DNA from: Pseudeuparius sepicola
Taxonomy: Eukaryota > Arthropoda > Insecta > Coleoptera > Anthribidae
NCBI GenBank assembly: GCA_963920635.1
Contig: OY987308.1
Coordinates: 23,589,096-23,653,095 of the forward strand
DNA length: 64,000 nucleotides
Reading direction: 5' to 3'
Position 1 is the stretch's first letter. Every line of letters begins with the position of its first letter. Below, piece after piece: positions 11,456 through 24,989 of the stretch. A model generated the notes under the pieces. It did not search any database. It saw only the letters and a list, made by a program, of their open reading frames with translations, and had not been told where the DNA came from. The position numbers were made by a program, and so were the translations under genes.

Positions 11456-12589
11456 TACAGGGTGATTCAGTTTTAATCTGCAACACTTCACCAGGTGATA
11501 GAAAACCAAAAAATAACCGCACTTTCTTCTATAAACTATATCATTTGAAGAAATATGTGGAATTTATTGAATATTTTACAAACTAGTTGAGATATTTAAG
11601 TCATATTTGGTACACGTTATAACGGCATGGGTTAGCATAAAACCTGTTAATATCAAACACCATGAACAACCAGTGGCGTAGAAGTGGGTAATTAGTATAT
11701 TTTTTTTTTAGAAAAAAAATAGAACCACCTTATATAGTAATAAAATGTATTCAATTTCTTATGTAAATTTTAATTGTAAACAAAAACGTTCTCTTAGCAT
11801 TTTTTCATGTGTCATGGTTTCATATCAAATTTGATTTTTTCGTATTATTTCGAGGTACTTCTGAAAAATTAACTTAATACTTAACACTTAAAGCAGAAAA
11901 AATGTGTTTCTTACTTTAAATACAGTAACTTTTCCCAATAAACTTACCCATTCAAGGTTTTACTTTTCAAGATACAGAGCGTAACATTAATTGTATCTTC
12001 CTTAAATGTTTTAGACCCTGTATCTTCAAAAGTATAGCCTTAAATAGGTAAGTTTATTGGAAATAGTTACTTTATTTCAGGTAGCAAACACATTATTTCT
12101 ACTTTAAGTGTTACTTATGGAGCAAACTTTTTAGATAATTTTTCAGAAATTCCCCGAAATAATGAAAAAATCAAATTTGCCCCGAAACCATGACACATAC
12201 GAAAAATTACCAAGAGGGCATTTTTGTTTAAAATTACAATCTACATAAGAAATTGAATACATTTTATTGCTATACAAGGTGGTTCTATTTTTTTTTCTAA
12301 AAACAATTATACTAATTACCTACTTCTACGCCACTGGTTGTTCAAGGTGTGTGATATTAACAGGTTTTATGCTAACCTATGCCGTTATAACGTGTACCAA
12401 ATATGATTTAAATATCTCAACTAGTTTGGTAAATATTCAATGAAGTCCACATATTTCTTAAAGCTTTAACACCCTGTAACTTTTTAATAAGGCCTTAAAA
12501 TGATATAGTTTATAAAAGAAAGTGCGGTTATTTTTTTGGTTTTCTATCACCTGTTGAAGTGTCGCAGAATAAAACTGAATCACCCTGTA
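11456..12589. mobile_element. Foldback element, TACAGGGTG ends
   Basis: A 1,134-bp inverted repeat from TACAGGGTGATTCAGTTTTA to TAAAACTGAATCACCCTGTA. The arms pair over several hundred bases, for example the AAAATAACCGCACTTTCTT region with its complement near 12,520. Non-coding. A copy lacking its left outer end lies at about 28,105-28,852. Confidence 0.85.
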
Positions 12590-13017
12590 GATTTCTCGAG
12601 TGTTCGCAAGCAAACGCTGATACACTGTAAGTAGTAAATTATGAGAGTACGAAACCAAACCTGTCGAGACTTGTATGATCCCGTGCTCTCATAGGGGGTT
12701 GGGGGGGATATCGATTTGATCTCGTACTCTCATAGTTTTACTACTACTGTATATTACAGAGCTGTACTGCCAATTTGCACGTTTCCACTACACAAAAAAA
12801 TCTTCGGCGCGGGCAAAAAGCTCTTCCTCGCGGCGCAGACCGAATTTAGAACAGAAGGGGTTGTGGGTGGGTTTCCTGGAAATAAGGGGTTGGGAAGGGT
12901 GGATCCTTTGAATTATAAATGCGCCTGATAGGCCATTTTGGCCCCCGTTTTCCCCGCTTCTTTCGTTGATTACGAGTTACAGGAAATTTACTTTCGACGA
13001 CTTGTTTAAATATAGAT

Positions 13018-13032
13018 GGGGGGGGGGGGGGG
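13018..13032 (+). repeat. Poly-G run of 15
   Basis: A single long G homopolymer in the spacer 12,590-13,147, which otherwise shows no gene. Confidence 0.9.
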
Positions 13033-13147
13033 AGAGAACGGCAGGCGAAAGCTTACAGTGCATTTTTCGGTCGCAAAAAGCGGAAAGATAAATTGGTTGC
13101 GTTTCGAAATAAATTTAAGTTTAAAAATGTTTTCGTAATGTGTTAGG

Positions 13148-13636
13148 ACTGGTACATGCAGCAACTTTATCTTTATGCTTTTGCTTTATGTTTTACCAAA
13201 GATCATGATGAATATTATGATCTTTGGTTTTACTTTAAAGAAATAAAGCATAAGTTCCGGCAGTTCCTTCTTAAAAATTATTTGACCATGCGCAGTTTGA
13301 ATCCATACTAACTTTTTTGCTGCTAAATAGAGTTTTCGCGTGGTGCAGTTCTTCTTGGTGATTGTAGTTAACAATATAGCTTTTATTTTGCAAACAATTT
13401 TGTATTTCTTAACCTCTAATTGGTAATTTGAAAAAAGGACGCATGCGCAGTTCTAACTGCTTTCAGAATAATAAAGATTATAAAGAAAAAGTTGAAACTT
13501 CACAACTTTTAAATAAAAGTAAAAGCAAAACATAAAGCAAAAGTGTTGCCTGAACGCCACTATATTATTTTACAATATGTTCAATTTTTAAAATATAAAG
13601 CAAAAGCATAAAGATAAAGTTGCTGCATGAACCAGG
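13148..13636. mobile_element. Foldback element of about 490 bp
   Basis: The outer arms are about 47 bases at 13,148-13,194 and 13,590-13,636. They carry GCAGCAACTTTATCTTTATG and its complement. These ends differ from the CAGGGTG family. No coding content. Confidence 0.75.
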
Positions 13637-15290
13637 CTTTACTTAAACAAATTCAGAGCTCTAAAACAACTTGTGATAGAATAAAGTACCTACATAGTTG
13701 GTCGTAGTTTCAATTGTTTTTGTTATGTACTTTTAATCCCAATAAGGGACTACAATTTTTTACACCCTTACCTTTTTAATCGCAAAATAAAGTATTTACT
13801 TACTTTATGGGAATATTTAAGCAAAATAAAGTATTTACTTACTTTATTTATTTATTTAATTATTACAATTATTTTTATTATTATTACAGCAGTGAAACAG
13901 AAATTGTTAATAATTTATTAATTAATAAGAATCGTTGCGGAAGTCCTTCTTAGATCAAAGAGTTTTGTTTTCTTCTTGTAGTTTTCAAAGTTCCTATCGA
14001 GAATGATGGTGCGATTATTCTGTCCTTAACTTTTTGATTACAGTTGGTAATATCAACTCAAGACAATTCATTCTAGTAATACTCCCAGAAATGTCTCTTG
14101 AGATAATCACTTCCTAAGGAAATAATGCTACCCTTTGTGTAATTCTAGGCACAAACCGGTTAGAATGCCCTTTGCGGTTATATATTCCCCATTCCCCTAT
14201 TCCCCAAAATCCCTTAGATATCACTTCGGGAACTGGGATTCCAACAAAGACAAAACCTTTGTACACCGCCATAAAATATAAAGTTTAAATTCTACAGCAG
14301 CTCTAACGTATGTTACAGAGCAAAAGCAATATAAATATACTATATACTAGTAATATACTAAAGTAAGTAGGTATAAATAATACTTTTGAAAAGTCTCAGA
14401 ATGAACTCGGCATTCTTGAAGCTAGCGAAGCCTCTAGGACAGTCGGCAGCAACATATCGAACCTTCCCGGTATTCTTCACGCTCCACAGATCCTATTTCC
14501 ACCGCCAAAGGCCCCCGAACGAATTTTGCTCACGTCTGAATGCCAACAGGGCACCCCCCAGCCTCCAAAAATCGCTTTTTCTCCCCGAAAACTGCTTGCC
14601 ACTGTGAATAATACCACCCCGAACCGTCTGAAACGAAAGGGCATCAGTCAAGTAAGGCGCCAACCCCCGGAAAATACTTCTTTTAACGAGAAACCTCGAG
14701 AAAAATGGCTCAAACCTTTGCGCGGCTTTTTAGAAATATTATTCCGATAAAATCTGTCACTGATATGCCAAAAAATTGTGTCCGATAAGTGCAAATCCTT
14801 CTTGTGTAATGTGTGATAAATAATAATACCCCTTAAGTGTAAGCAAGGCGTCTTACACTGGTGGTGCTGTGACAAGTTATGACAAGGCCGAAGAAAAAAA
14901 AAGGATTTTAGAAGAACGTTGCGTGAAAACTGTGGAAGGTCGGCAAAATCTGAAGAAATCACAAAAGTAAAAGATAAACTAATTGCCAGAAAAGTATGTT
15001 TTTTGGTAGAGTTAAAGAGTATATTATAAACATTAACATTACAATAAGAATTTGTTAAGAAACATAGAAAACGACATATTATTATTATGCCATAAATGCT
15101 CTCTAGTAACAATTATGTACTAATTTCGTTGGGTAAAAACTATTGTATTGCGAAAAATTGAATGATATGTTGCGGATATCCGAAAGTTATCCTGGGAACA
15201 CACAGACACCAATTTTTTGTCTTAACATTTTTTCACCGACAAGTTTTTTATTGTTGCAAAAACTAAAGTAGACCTTTCATATTGTTGCAG
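13637..15290. other. No gene supported
   Basis: Mostly AT-rich DNA with a mildly GC-rich patch at 14,390-14,720. The ORFs crossing the patch (73, 74 and 154 codons) have no recognisable domain and no splice context. Confidence 0.45.
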
Positions 15291-15363
15291 TGAAGCGACC
15301 GAAGAGGTACAAGGATGGAAATTGAAGAGTTCTAGCCAGTAAACTGGCTACCAAGTTACTCAG
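15291..15363 (+). ncRNA. Candidate noncoding internal exon (5' UTR or lncRNA)
   Basis: A 73-base segment sits between a good acceptor (TTTCATATTGTTGCAG, ending 15,290) and a consensus donor (ACTCAG|GTAAGT, starting 15,364). All three frames contain stops, so it would be untranslated. Its start (GAAGCGACCGAAG after TTGTTGCAG) resembles the start of the coding exon at 28,910 (TTGTTGCAGGAAGCGACGGC). That could be coincidence or a duplicated exon edge. It could be an upstream exon of the membrane-protein gene at 28.9 kb. No transcript evidence is available to me. Confidence 0.25.
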
Positions 15364-15432
15364 GTAAGTTGAGAAAAAAAAATTCTATGACACGGTAACT
15401 GTGGACCACATAATATATTGTATGCCAAATAC

Positions 15433-15945
15433 TTTGAATAAAGAACTTTAGGAAGGACCAAATTTGGGCTTAACGCTCGTTTTTACAGTGGCGCATACAT
15501 TTGAGTTGTTTCGATAAACTAATCGAAGCAGAAATCCTCATTTTTACTGAAATCAGTACCTACAATACAGGCAAAAAAATTATAAGGAACGTTTATGGCT
15601 TTAAGTTTAGGAATCCTTTAAAATACAGCAATTCTAATTTTAAATTTCCAATTATGAAGAAGTAACTACCTACACAAACGCCTATGCCACATTGGAGCAT
15701 GGCCTCAAAAGTTAATTTAAATTACAAAATTACTTGCAGATGGATTATGATGCTCAAACATTTTAGTTTTGGCGGTCAGGGAAGTGCCACAAGCCGCACA
15801 GCTAAGCATAATGACTCGAAAAAGAATCTAAGTAGGTACCACATACTGACCGTGTCAAATATTGTTTCAAAACTTGGTTACTACCAATGACGTCAGACCC
15901 TATTGACGTCATTGGTTACTACTCTTCTTGGGATTCTTCTTCCAA
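15433..15945 (+). mobile_element. MITE copy (degenerate), same family as 42,515
   Basis: Shares long blocks with 42,515-42,933, including ATTTTAAATTTCCAATTATG, ACACAAACGCCTATGCCAC and GCACAGCTAAGCAT. The left end is TTTGAATAAAGAAC as in the other copy. The right end (CTTCTTCCAAAGG) is decayed. A small inverted TGACGTCA-type palindrome at about 15,888-15,912 lies inside it. Confidence 0.65.
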
Positions 15946-16880
15946 AGGCCAAATAAGACTTCTGGAATGACCAGATCCGTATCTAAATTTCTACGTCAGT
16001 TGGACCAGGGCATTTTCTTCTATTATTTCCACCAAATAATGCTCAACATTTCAACCGAAATGAGCTTGAAACTACCATACAAAAGGCCCGATTGTTTTTG
16101 ATGGACTATACGCTTTGAGAGCTACTGTATTCCACGAATTGTTATTGTCTGATTTTGGTCGTGTTTGAGGTAAAATACAGCTCGTTTGTTGCTTCCATCA
16201 ATTGATTTATGAATTGCCCAGCCAGACGTCATAATGGTGAATTAATATTGTTCCATTATGGGGCGCATAATGCCCCAAAACAAGGACCAAACAAAGAACG
16301 AAAGAGGGGGTAGCGGGTATTTTGATTGATCGAATTGTGCATTCGATATTCGGTTCTGTTTTACAATAAAACAGGCAAATTTGTTGGTAACATCGTGTAC
16401 GGACATTTTTTATATAAAAATCGAATTTTTAAATTTCCCATCAGCATTTCCCGAGTTACACCGAGGTGTTAGATCTTCTCAGTTTTCTAAAAGATAACGT
16501 CCGCTTGCGGGACCCTTTATTACCGAGTTATTTACCGCCATTTCGACCTCTATAAATCCAGGGCCGGCCCCCATAAATTCCTGCGCGCTAAGAGTGTTAT
16601 TGCTTATTTACGACTCGGTTCGGCCCCCACGAAAAACACTGTTTTACTGCCTTTTAGTTTGGGGCTTATGGATTTTAATTGCGCGCGACGTCCTGGCTAA
16701 CTGGCGCAGTCGGTAGGAGCGTTGGGAATCGTCCGGTCACATTAAATGCTTGTAACTTGAAGGATGTTAGGTTTTTATTGTGTGGTGGTCTCCGGTAGGT
16801 AGTCGTCTTTAATGGAAAGACACTTTTTGTGTGGAAATTACGACTATATAATCGAATTTTTGCTATATTTCTTAAGAATG
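15946..16880. other. No gene supported
   Basis: Contains a GC-rich patch at about 16,490-16,740. It includes TGGCGCAGTCGGTAGG, which resembles a tRNA A box, but no B box or cloverleaf follows. Confidence 0.5.
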
Positions 16881-19010
16881 CAAAGTTAAAGGTCAATAGT
16901 TTGCTCTAATCTCTTCGCGAAAGTTTTAGTGTCGAACCCAAGGCAGCACTAACATTTAAATAATTTTACCCGGTAGTATTTTAGTTTATTCCACCGCGTT
17001 TTCTTACTCTACACATATTTATGTACAAAAAGTACTATTTGACAAAAACTCCTACAACTAACCATTCCGCCAATATTTGAGGTTTTGTATGATAGCTTTG
17101 GTTACAGTCAACGACTACAAATGTTGAAATATTTTAAAAGCTGTAGATCCAAGGACATTTAACTATATGACCTTTTTTGTAGCAAAAGGTATGGGGAGTA
17201 TTGGGGTGCATTCAAATTTGCAAAAAAAAAGTTTCAGAGACCGAAGGTTTTTCTTTGTGAAGTTTGACTCAAGAATAGGCGCCACCCTAAATGATGGGGT
17301 GTAGTTTTTAAATCGGTGAAATTATTAAGAATATGGTTGCAAGTTCGTATTCCCCGTACTATTTTCTATAAAAAAATTATTGGGTAAAAGTTTCTAAGAT
17401 CTTCCCTTCTTTGAAATATTTAACATTTTGTGTGATGGTGTTTGGTAAAAAATCTAAAATAATTTTAAAATGGCTTATCCGTGGAAAACTTTAATGTTAA
17501 TACATTTTTTGTACAAAAAAGGCGTACAGATAAAGGAAATAAAAACAAATCTGCTAAACTTGTCATGGTTACAAAGTTACAAGATAATTAGATTGTCTGA
17601 TGTCTTCGCGAAACTTACAGTTCTAATGACGAGGCAACAATATTGATTGCAACATTTTAACCTGTAGTATTTTGTCTGATTTGAATATGTTTTCATAATT
17701 TACATATATTTATGTACAAAAAATGTTATTTGTCATAGTTTCCTAGACCTAACGGTTTAGACGATGTTTAAGGTTTTCTATGATAGCACTTCTAACAATC
17801 ATAGACTTACAAGTATCGAAATATTTTTAAGACTGTAAATCTTACCACATTTAACTATATGACCTTTTTTGTAGCAAAAGATATGGGGAATACGGGAGTA
17901 ATTTCAAATTTGCAAAAGAAATAAAACTGACAGAGTTATGGCTCAAAACGTCCTCTCAACTTTTTCCAAATATATGCCGCGTTAACTTGAAAGTCCAGCT
18001 ACGAACAATAATTTCTTATCTGCCACAAAACAAACTTGAACACCGAGCTAACTATTTCAATAAGGTCACTCCGCAGGACGACGGGGAACGTCGCAGGCGG
18101 CGCCTCTAGGAATGACATTTTTGCGGTGGCCGACGAGCCCCGACAAATGGGAGGTCGACTCCAAGTCGGCTTTAAGGGGTAATGGCTGGCCCGTGACGGA
18201 TATAGCCCGGGCATTTCCTTGGCGGCTTGCTCGAAGGAGTTTCGGGGTCGGTCGGACGAGTTTCGGGAGTCCGGATGGCGCGGGCGACCGACCGAAGATT
18301 TTTCCGGTGAAGGTCGAGGTTTGAAAATAGGCGCCACCCCAAAAGATGGGGTGTAGTTCTTAAACCGGTCGGTTTTTCAAAAATCTTATCGCACATTCGC
18401 ATTCTGCATACCTTTATCTATAAAAAATGTCATTAGGTACAGGGTCGTAAGTGCTACCGTTGTTTGAATATTTGACATTTTGTGTGATGGTGTTCGATAA
18501 GCGACACGACGTAAAAAATCAAAAATATTTTTAAAATGGTTTGTCTGTGGACCTTTATTGTTCAGACACTTTTCGTACAAAAAAGTGTGCAAGTAAGGAA
18601 AATAAAGACAAATATGCTAAAATTCTCAAGGTTACAAAGTTACAAGATAATTACATTGTTTGATGTCTTCGCGAAACTTACAGTGCTAATGTCAAGGCAA
18701 CAATATTGATCACAATATTTTAACCTGTAAATTTTTGTCTGATTAGAATAGGTTTTCATAATTTCCATATATTTATGTTCAAAAAATGTTATTTGTCCTA
18801 AATTAGTAGATTTAACCGTTTCCACGATATTCACGTTTTTGTATGAGAGTGCACTTCTGACACATCGACATTAAAATGTTGAATTATTTTCAAAACGGTA
18901 AATCGGATGGCTTTAAAGTATATTATATTTTTTGTAGTAGAAAGTACGGGGAACACGTGGGTGTATTCAAATTTGCGAAAAAGATAAAAGTTTAACAGTT
19001 ACAGGCGAAA
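16880..19010 (+). repeat. Degenerate tandem block, three copies
   Basis: A unit containing CTTCGCGAAAGTTTTAG or CTTCGCGAAACTTACAG, then a TGTAGTATTTT-type block and a TATATTTATGTACAAAAA-type block, appears near 16,910, 17,610 and 18,666. GCGCCACCC followed by GATGGGGTGTAGTT occurs at about 17,280 and 18,331, about 1,051 bases apart. The last two units align over roughly 0.6 kb with interruptions. A GC-rich insert at about 18,080-18,330 separates them. No ORF explains the conservation. Confidence 0.7.
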
Positions 19011-20636
19011 ATATTTGTGCGGCTTGTTCAACGAAACCATAGCGTTAGCTTTAATTCCAATATTTCGAATTTATTATGTGCGCAATAAATTTATATGTTC
19101 TTTTTTGTCGATTCTACATAAAATACAGAAATTTCGGGCAATTAATTTCAGCGGAAACACGCCCGCTTGCGTCGACGCCCGGTGGTCCGAAATGAAAATA
19201 AATTGTGGCCTATATCTGACCCCGAATCGGTATATCTGTTAATAAATCACGGCGGCAGACCGCCAAATTGTTGTTATGGTCAATTAATTAATTAATTGGG
19301 AGTAAATTCGGCGGCTGGCGATAATTTTTTGATAGGTCAAAAACAACCTCCTTGGGCCACTTCCCTATAATCAAACAATAGTTAGCATCTCAAACAGAGG
19401 AAATTCGATAATGCAAAAATCGGGCAAAATTGAATTATAAATTATCCCTGTGCAAAGTCTGGCGACCGGAGTTTGCAGCTTTTGCCGGGAAATTTTAGGG
19501 GACACAGGAAGTCGGGGTATAGAGGCAAAAAGATATAAATTACACGGTACTTTCCTGGTTGAAACACGGAATGAATATAATTTCGTTCTCTATTCGTTAT
19601 ATACATCGTAAATAGGACGTTCTTGTAAAAATATAATGATGCAATTCCTACAGCACAGTTTTCTTTTGTTTCAGAAGACCACTGACCAGTACCAGACTTC
19701 ATATGACAAATGCTTATGTCGAGGATTCACCCAGTAGGTGGGTATATATTTATTTAAAATATTATCATCATTGTTTTCTGTATTTAGAAATTAGAAACTG
19801 CCACTGAACAACATTTTTCGTATGTTTAAAAATTAGTTTCAAGAAGAAATTACCAGGTGATTTTCTTTCGTATCGCTGCACTTGCAGCCACTTAATGTCC
19901 GCAATTTTTAACGTGCCCGAGACTTGATGAGAAAAACTGGGAATCTAGCAAGCGGGACCTTCTATAAATGACCCTAGCTAATGGACGGAGATTTGCTGAA
20001 TTCCCGGAGTTTTTATTACTTCACGAATGAAGTTTTATTCCCGGAATATTTTATAAAATAAACGAAGCCCCCGGAATATTCAAACTTGTGAACGGTTGGA
20101 AGATCAAAGAAAGACGAACGAGGACACATATATAAATATAAAAATATGTAGATTTGTGAAATGCAAGAAGTGGTCTACAACATAGACAAAGCTACACATA
20201 GGCAAAGCTACACATAGATGCGCACCAAATATTCTGCATAAAATTTTAAATAAAAAACGTATAACTGAAAATTAAAATGCCTATAACTCAACTAATGTCG
20301 AGTCCTAAGAATGGTAAGACATTACGATTTATCTGGGTTAGTTTGTACCAGTACCAAAAATTTAATATAGGACTAAAAAATACAATTTCAGTTAAATATC
20401 TATTAACCCAATAAATATATTAAAATCTGAAGGCTCATGTTAAATGACAGCTCTATCAAATAGACTTCAATTTTTGGGTAGAGTCCCTGTCACTTTTTAA
20501 CAGAAAAATACTTTAGGATAGATTCTACGGGCGTAGCAAACTTCTCACCACAGGAATGTCTGTATGTATTAAAGTTAGTCCGTGATACACACGCGCCATT
20601 TATGAGGTGAAGAATATACTAAACAACAGATAATAC
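19011..20636. other. No gene supported
   Basis: AT-rich, with only short unrelated ORFs. A fragment at about 20,330-20,480 resembles sequence near 42,370-42,500 and 59,700-59,780, pointing to another old dispersed repeat. Confidence 0.45.
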
Positions 20637-20816
20637 CGTTGACTGACGTATTAATAAAGACTGCTCACGGCTATCATGTTTGACAGTTCTCTGGCTCACC
20701 ATGCGCTTCCCGGAGACAAAATACAATGCAAAATACATTGTTGACCATAGGCGCCATCTACTTTTCAGAATATGAAGCTATAGCCGTGAGAAGTCTTATT
20801 AATACGTCAGTCAACG
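20637..20816. repeat. Short foldback element
   Basis: Arms of about 40 bases carrying CGTTGACTGACGTATTAATA and its complement, with a 100-base spacer. No coding content. The following ~1.3 kb shows no gene. It contains a 12-base G run at 21,837-21,848. Confidence 0.75.
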
Positions 20817-22119
20817 ATAATACCTTTCGTTAATTTAGAACCTTCTTCTAGAGAATTTAATTGCCTTTAATTTAGTGTAATAATAATAATTGAAGATCAT
20901 CCGTTACACTTTGGGTCCTCGAGAGTGGATCACCCTGTATATTGATTTGACCAATTCCGCACGTGTCTAGCCATATTTATTCTCTCACGGAAACAACAAA
21001 AGGATGCGATTTGTAACCTACTGGGGAGATCGTCTCCCGCAGGTGGGAGGATTGATATTTTCCGATGTCCCCGGGGAAATTGAGGGAAATTTAGATCGTC
21101 CCAGGGAAAATAAGGAAGCAGCGATAGGAAAATATTTTCCGGCGGACTGGCAACCCGCCGCCGATTGTCTGTAAATCCCCCGTAGATGATCATATAGCTG
21201 TTCGTGTTTTAAAGTGTCTTCAATCTAAAATATCCATTAGTCAACCTAATTGACGTCCATTCCGTCTACCAATATGCATATAAAGACAAGTTCCGCGCCA
21301 AAACTAATGGCTAGATTCCCCCCAAGTGTCACATCTTCGCTACGTTCACGTCCCTGCCAAGAAAGAACCGTATTAAACCATTAATCTCGACTCAGACCTT
21401 ATAAGGATTTAACGGTGGACCCACCCGGTAGCTGGGTCTATCCCAGGACGATTCTAGTTTCCGCAAAGCGGAGCTCCTCTCGGATTGAATTATGAAAGAT
21501 TGATTCGCCTAAAGCTAGACAGGGAGGAATATAGGGCTGAATGCAATATCGAAAATACATGATTCAACAACTTGTTTGTCTCCCACATGACCATCAATAA
21601 CAATGGTTAGTTATACACCTTCTAACGACACCTTCTAGTAGTTGTTGTAGGGGGGCTGTGTTACATCTCGCCGCTAACCGCTAGAGGTCCGCGAACAAAT
21701 TCCGCATAGAGTGCAACGAACAAGATGCCATGAAAACTTCCCTCTTGATTTATAATCATTACAGGCGCTACCGTATATTCTGCAAAACAATGGTCCAGAC
21801 TAATGGACAAATCCCAGACTAGGTGAATTAGACAGTGGGGGGGGGGGGTTTCCACAAAGCGAGGCACTCCCCCCCAACCTGCCGGTCAATCAGTCAATTA
21901 CCAGCTCAATCGCATCAGGGCCGGCTTTGGCCCATTGTGTATTTTGGCGTGTGAATTCAAGAAATAGTACAGTGTCACACATAAATCGATATTAGATTTT
22001 AAAAAAATGTCGTGTAGCCAATTATTATTTTGCTTAAAAAATGATGTCAAATGGCATGCTCTAAAGAAACCTATATATGTAAAGTTATTCAATTCTGCCG
22101 TGTTTACAGTCTACGTGCA

Positions 22120-22418
22120 TTTTCTCTTAAAATCGTGATTAAGAGCTCAGAAATCGGCACTGAAGTAGCCCATTATTATACGATTTTTTCAATAAGTAGG
22201 CCTTGGAGACATCATACGTCGGACGCGGAGCCATCGCCCGTCAAAAGTGCCAAAATATTCAAAACCCGGCCAATAAAGGCCCATTTAACTTTTCGTACAC
22301 AGTTCGAAATTGTTACCTATAGCAGCGCAATCTTTCATTTAGGTTTGAATATAAATCTACACAACAGGCAGCAGTTTGGAGTTTCTGTTGGGAAGCGCCG
22401 TGCCTCGTCATACCTGAC
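22120..22418 (+). mobile_element. 5S-related SINE-like repeat, truncated copy
   Basis: Carries the upstream part of the repeat seen at 10,360 (AATCGGCACTGAAGTAGCCC, AAAACCCGGCCAATAAAGGC). It stops just after GCCGTGCCTCGTCATAC, so the 5S-like promoter half is missing. Confidence 0.65.
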
Positions 22419-23794
22419 CATAAATAACTATTCTACAAAATTCGCTTCTTATCATTAAAAAAAAATTAAAGAAGGCCTTATTTGACCGATAATTTGTCAT
22501 CGTTTTTACGTTTTATTATGTGTCACGCTGTACCTACCTACATCGTTTAGGCTTTCATTCCAAGGCTTGCTGGACTCGAAATATTCTACTAAAAGGTAAT
22601 TTTTATGCGTACAATCGAATTTAAAGTGGATGGTAAACTAAACTAAACTTCTTCCCCAGTTCCCGCGCTAATTCCCGACCGACAATCCAAAATAAATCTT
22701 TATTATACCGTCGCCGTGCTTTAGGCCCGAAAAGAAATATGCCCCGAACGGCAAGTCTCCAAATTAAATCGTAAATCTTTCGCTCGCGCTATATTGGACT
22801 TTTTTTGCGCGACCGAAATTTAAATAGAATTAAAGAAATTCTTTCCGAACACCCCCGAAACGTTTTATTAAACCAGAGAGATGAGTTATAACGCAGATAA
22901 CCCGACCTCGATCTTCCGAAAGCTCCAAACCGGCGATAGAGTGGTACGTGTGGCTACATTGTCTTGTAATCATCAAACTATAAAACTGTGTATAAATGCT
23001 GTTGGAAAACGTTCCGATCAAATTTGTGGTAGTAATAGCTATTTATTCTGTGGTAATAGTTTTCTCTGACACTACGTGAAAATGTGTTTTCTTGTGCTAG
23101 CTAGCACTCGAGGTAGATAAACATGAACGAAGGCATCGATATGTGTGCAAATAAATAGGATTGTTTGTACTGTGCTTTATTACCGATAAACGAAAGCGCC
23201 AAAATTGGTGACAAGGAGGATATAGTATAAGGTAAACCTGAATTTATAGATTGACGTAACGTAAAAAAGAGTAAAAAAGTGCTTTAGCAATTTGGACTTG
23301 CTTTGTTTGCTCAAAATCCAGTAGTTTTAGGTTAGGGAGAATTGACAAGAAGCATTTTTTATGAAAAAATGAGTGGGCAATTAAAAAGTGCTGTCGGATT
23401 TACAAAAGAACGAAGGCCGTAGAAATTATTGAAAAGGTGGCATATCCTACCTTCCCGTACGCTACTGGTTATGACAATAAATCGCTGGTAGCTTCAGTCT
23501 ATTTCATTTTATTCAAGTTAACATCATTTATCGTTTTTGAGATATTATTTAAAAAACCGTTTAAAAAATAAACTTTAACACCCTGTATCTTTTTTATAAA
23601 GCATCTCTGTACCCATATTCACATGAACTATTTTATTTTCTATCGTTTATTTCAAAATTGTGGTTTAGAACTGGGACACACCCTGTATATTCACAACGAA
23701 GATATGTAAGAAATACTTAAATATTCAAAAATATTTAATATAACTAATTTTTAGAGTTCTGTTGAATATAAGGCATTTTGTTCCAAGTAGCCTA
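22419..23794. other. No gene supported
   Basis: Short ORFs only. ACACCCTGTAT ends occur near 23,578 and 23,685, suggesting fragments of CAGGGTG-ended elements. Confidence 0.45.
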
Positions 23795-24516
23795 TACAGG
23801 GTGTTCGAAAAATAGACGGAGATATTTTAGAGGGTGATTCCCTGTTAAGAAATATGAAAAAAAGTTTCTATAAACATGGGTCCGGAAATGCAGAGTTTTC
23901 AAGATACAGGATGTTAAATAAAAAAAATAAAACATGAAATTATTGTCTTAAAAATTATTTACTCGATTCTGTTGAAATTTGGCAATGTTATTTGTTGTAT
24001 TAAGAGGCTAATTTCGCCCTAACTAGATTAAATTTATTAAGTCCAGTGGCGTCCCGGGGGGCACCTTAGCGAATATTATTATCAAAAAAATGTACGCCAC
24101 TACCTTTTTTGTAACTTTAATATTTTTTGTTTGATTAAGCATCTAAAAATACAACTTCTTTCCCTCTTGTATTGTTTTCCTATCTCACTTCGTTTTCGAG
24201 AAAAAAAAATAAAAACCGTTTTATTGCATGTCTCTGGACAAAATTGGTTGTAGTGTACTTTATGTTATGATATTGGAAAAGTTACAATAACACTCTTTCC
24301 TAGAAATGCTTTTGATTATTTATTTTCCAAGGCACTTGTGATTTTTTTTGCAAAAATTGATAAACCAATTTTGTCCAGTGACATGCAATATATTTAACAT
24401 CCTGTATCTTGAAAACTCTGCATTTCCGGACCCATGTTTATAGAAACTTTTTTTAATATTTCTTAACAGGGAATCACCCTCTAAAATATCTCCGTCTATT
24501 TTTCGAACACCCTGTA
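23795..24516. mobile_element. Foldback element, TACAGGGTG ends
   Basis: A 722-bp inverted repeat from TACAGGGTGTTCGAAAAATA to TATTTTTCGAACACCCTGTA. The arms include the TGCAGAGTTTTCAAGATACA block and its complement and run for about 130 bases. TA flanks each end. Non-coding. Confidence 0.85.
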
Positions 24517-24989
24517 TAGCTTTATTTTGAGATTATTGAAAGAAACCCTCAGTTGAGATCAATATTTGCGCCACTCTCAAAATTTGTCTATTTTTGGGTG
24601 TTTCAACGTCTTAAGGTTGTGTTATGGTTACGCTAAGTCAATCTATAAATTGAGCTTAAGCCGGCTGGTCCCAGTATCTCGTGTACACAGAGCTCCACTC
24701 TTGCCTAGTAATAATAAACAACGGGAATATACTTCCCTAGCCGTTGTGGCGTGAAATAAGGGTGCAAAACTCCCCATTTACATATGAGGTAGGTATATGT
24801 ACGAAATAGGTAGGTACGGTAAATTTTGCTGTGCATATTTACACTGTACTTACATTATGTGCTCTGGTCCACGATTTAAGCGAGTAGGCTGGTAAAATCG
24901 TAGTAGGCTTGGTATTTTTAAATAAATCGTGTTATTTTGCCTTAAAGTACAGTTTTTGATGCCCTGTTTAAGTGGGTCACACTGTATAG

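Noticed and set aside
16695..16740. tRNA-like A box TGGCGCAGTCGGTAGG
   Set aside because: No B box (GGTTCGANTCC) at the proper distance and no cloverleaf arms.
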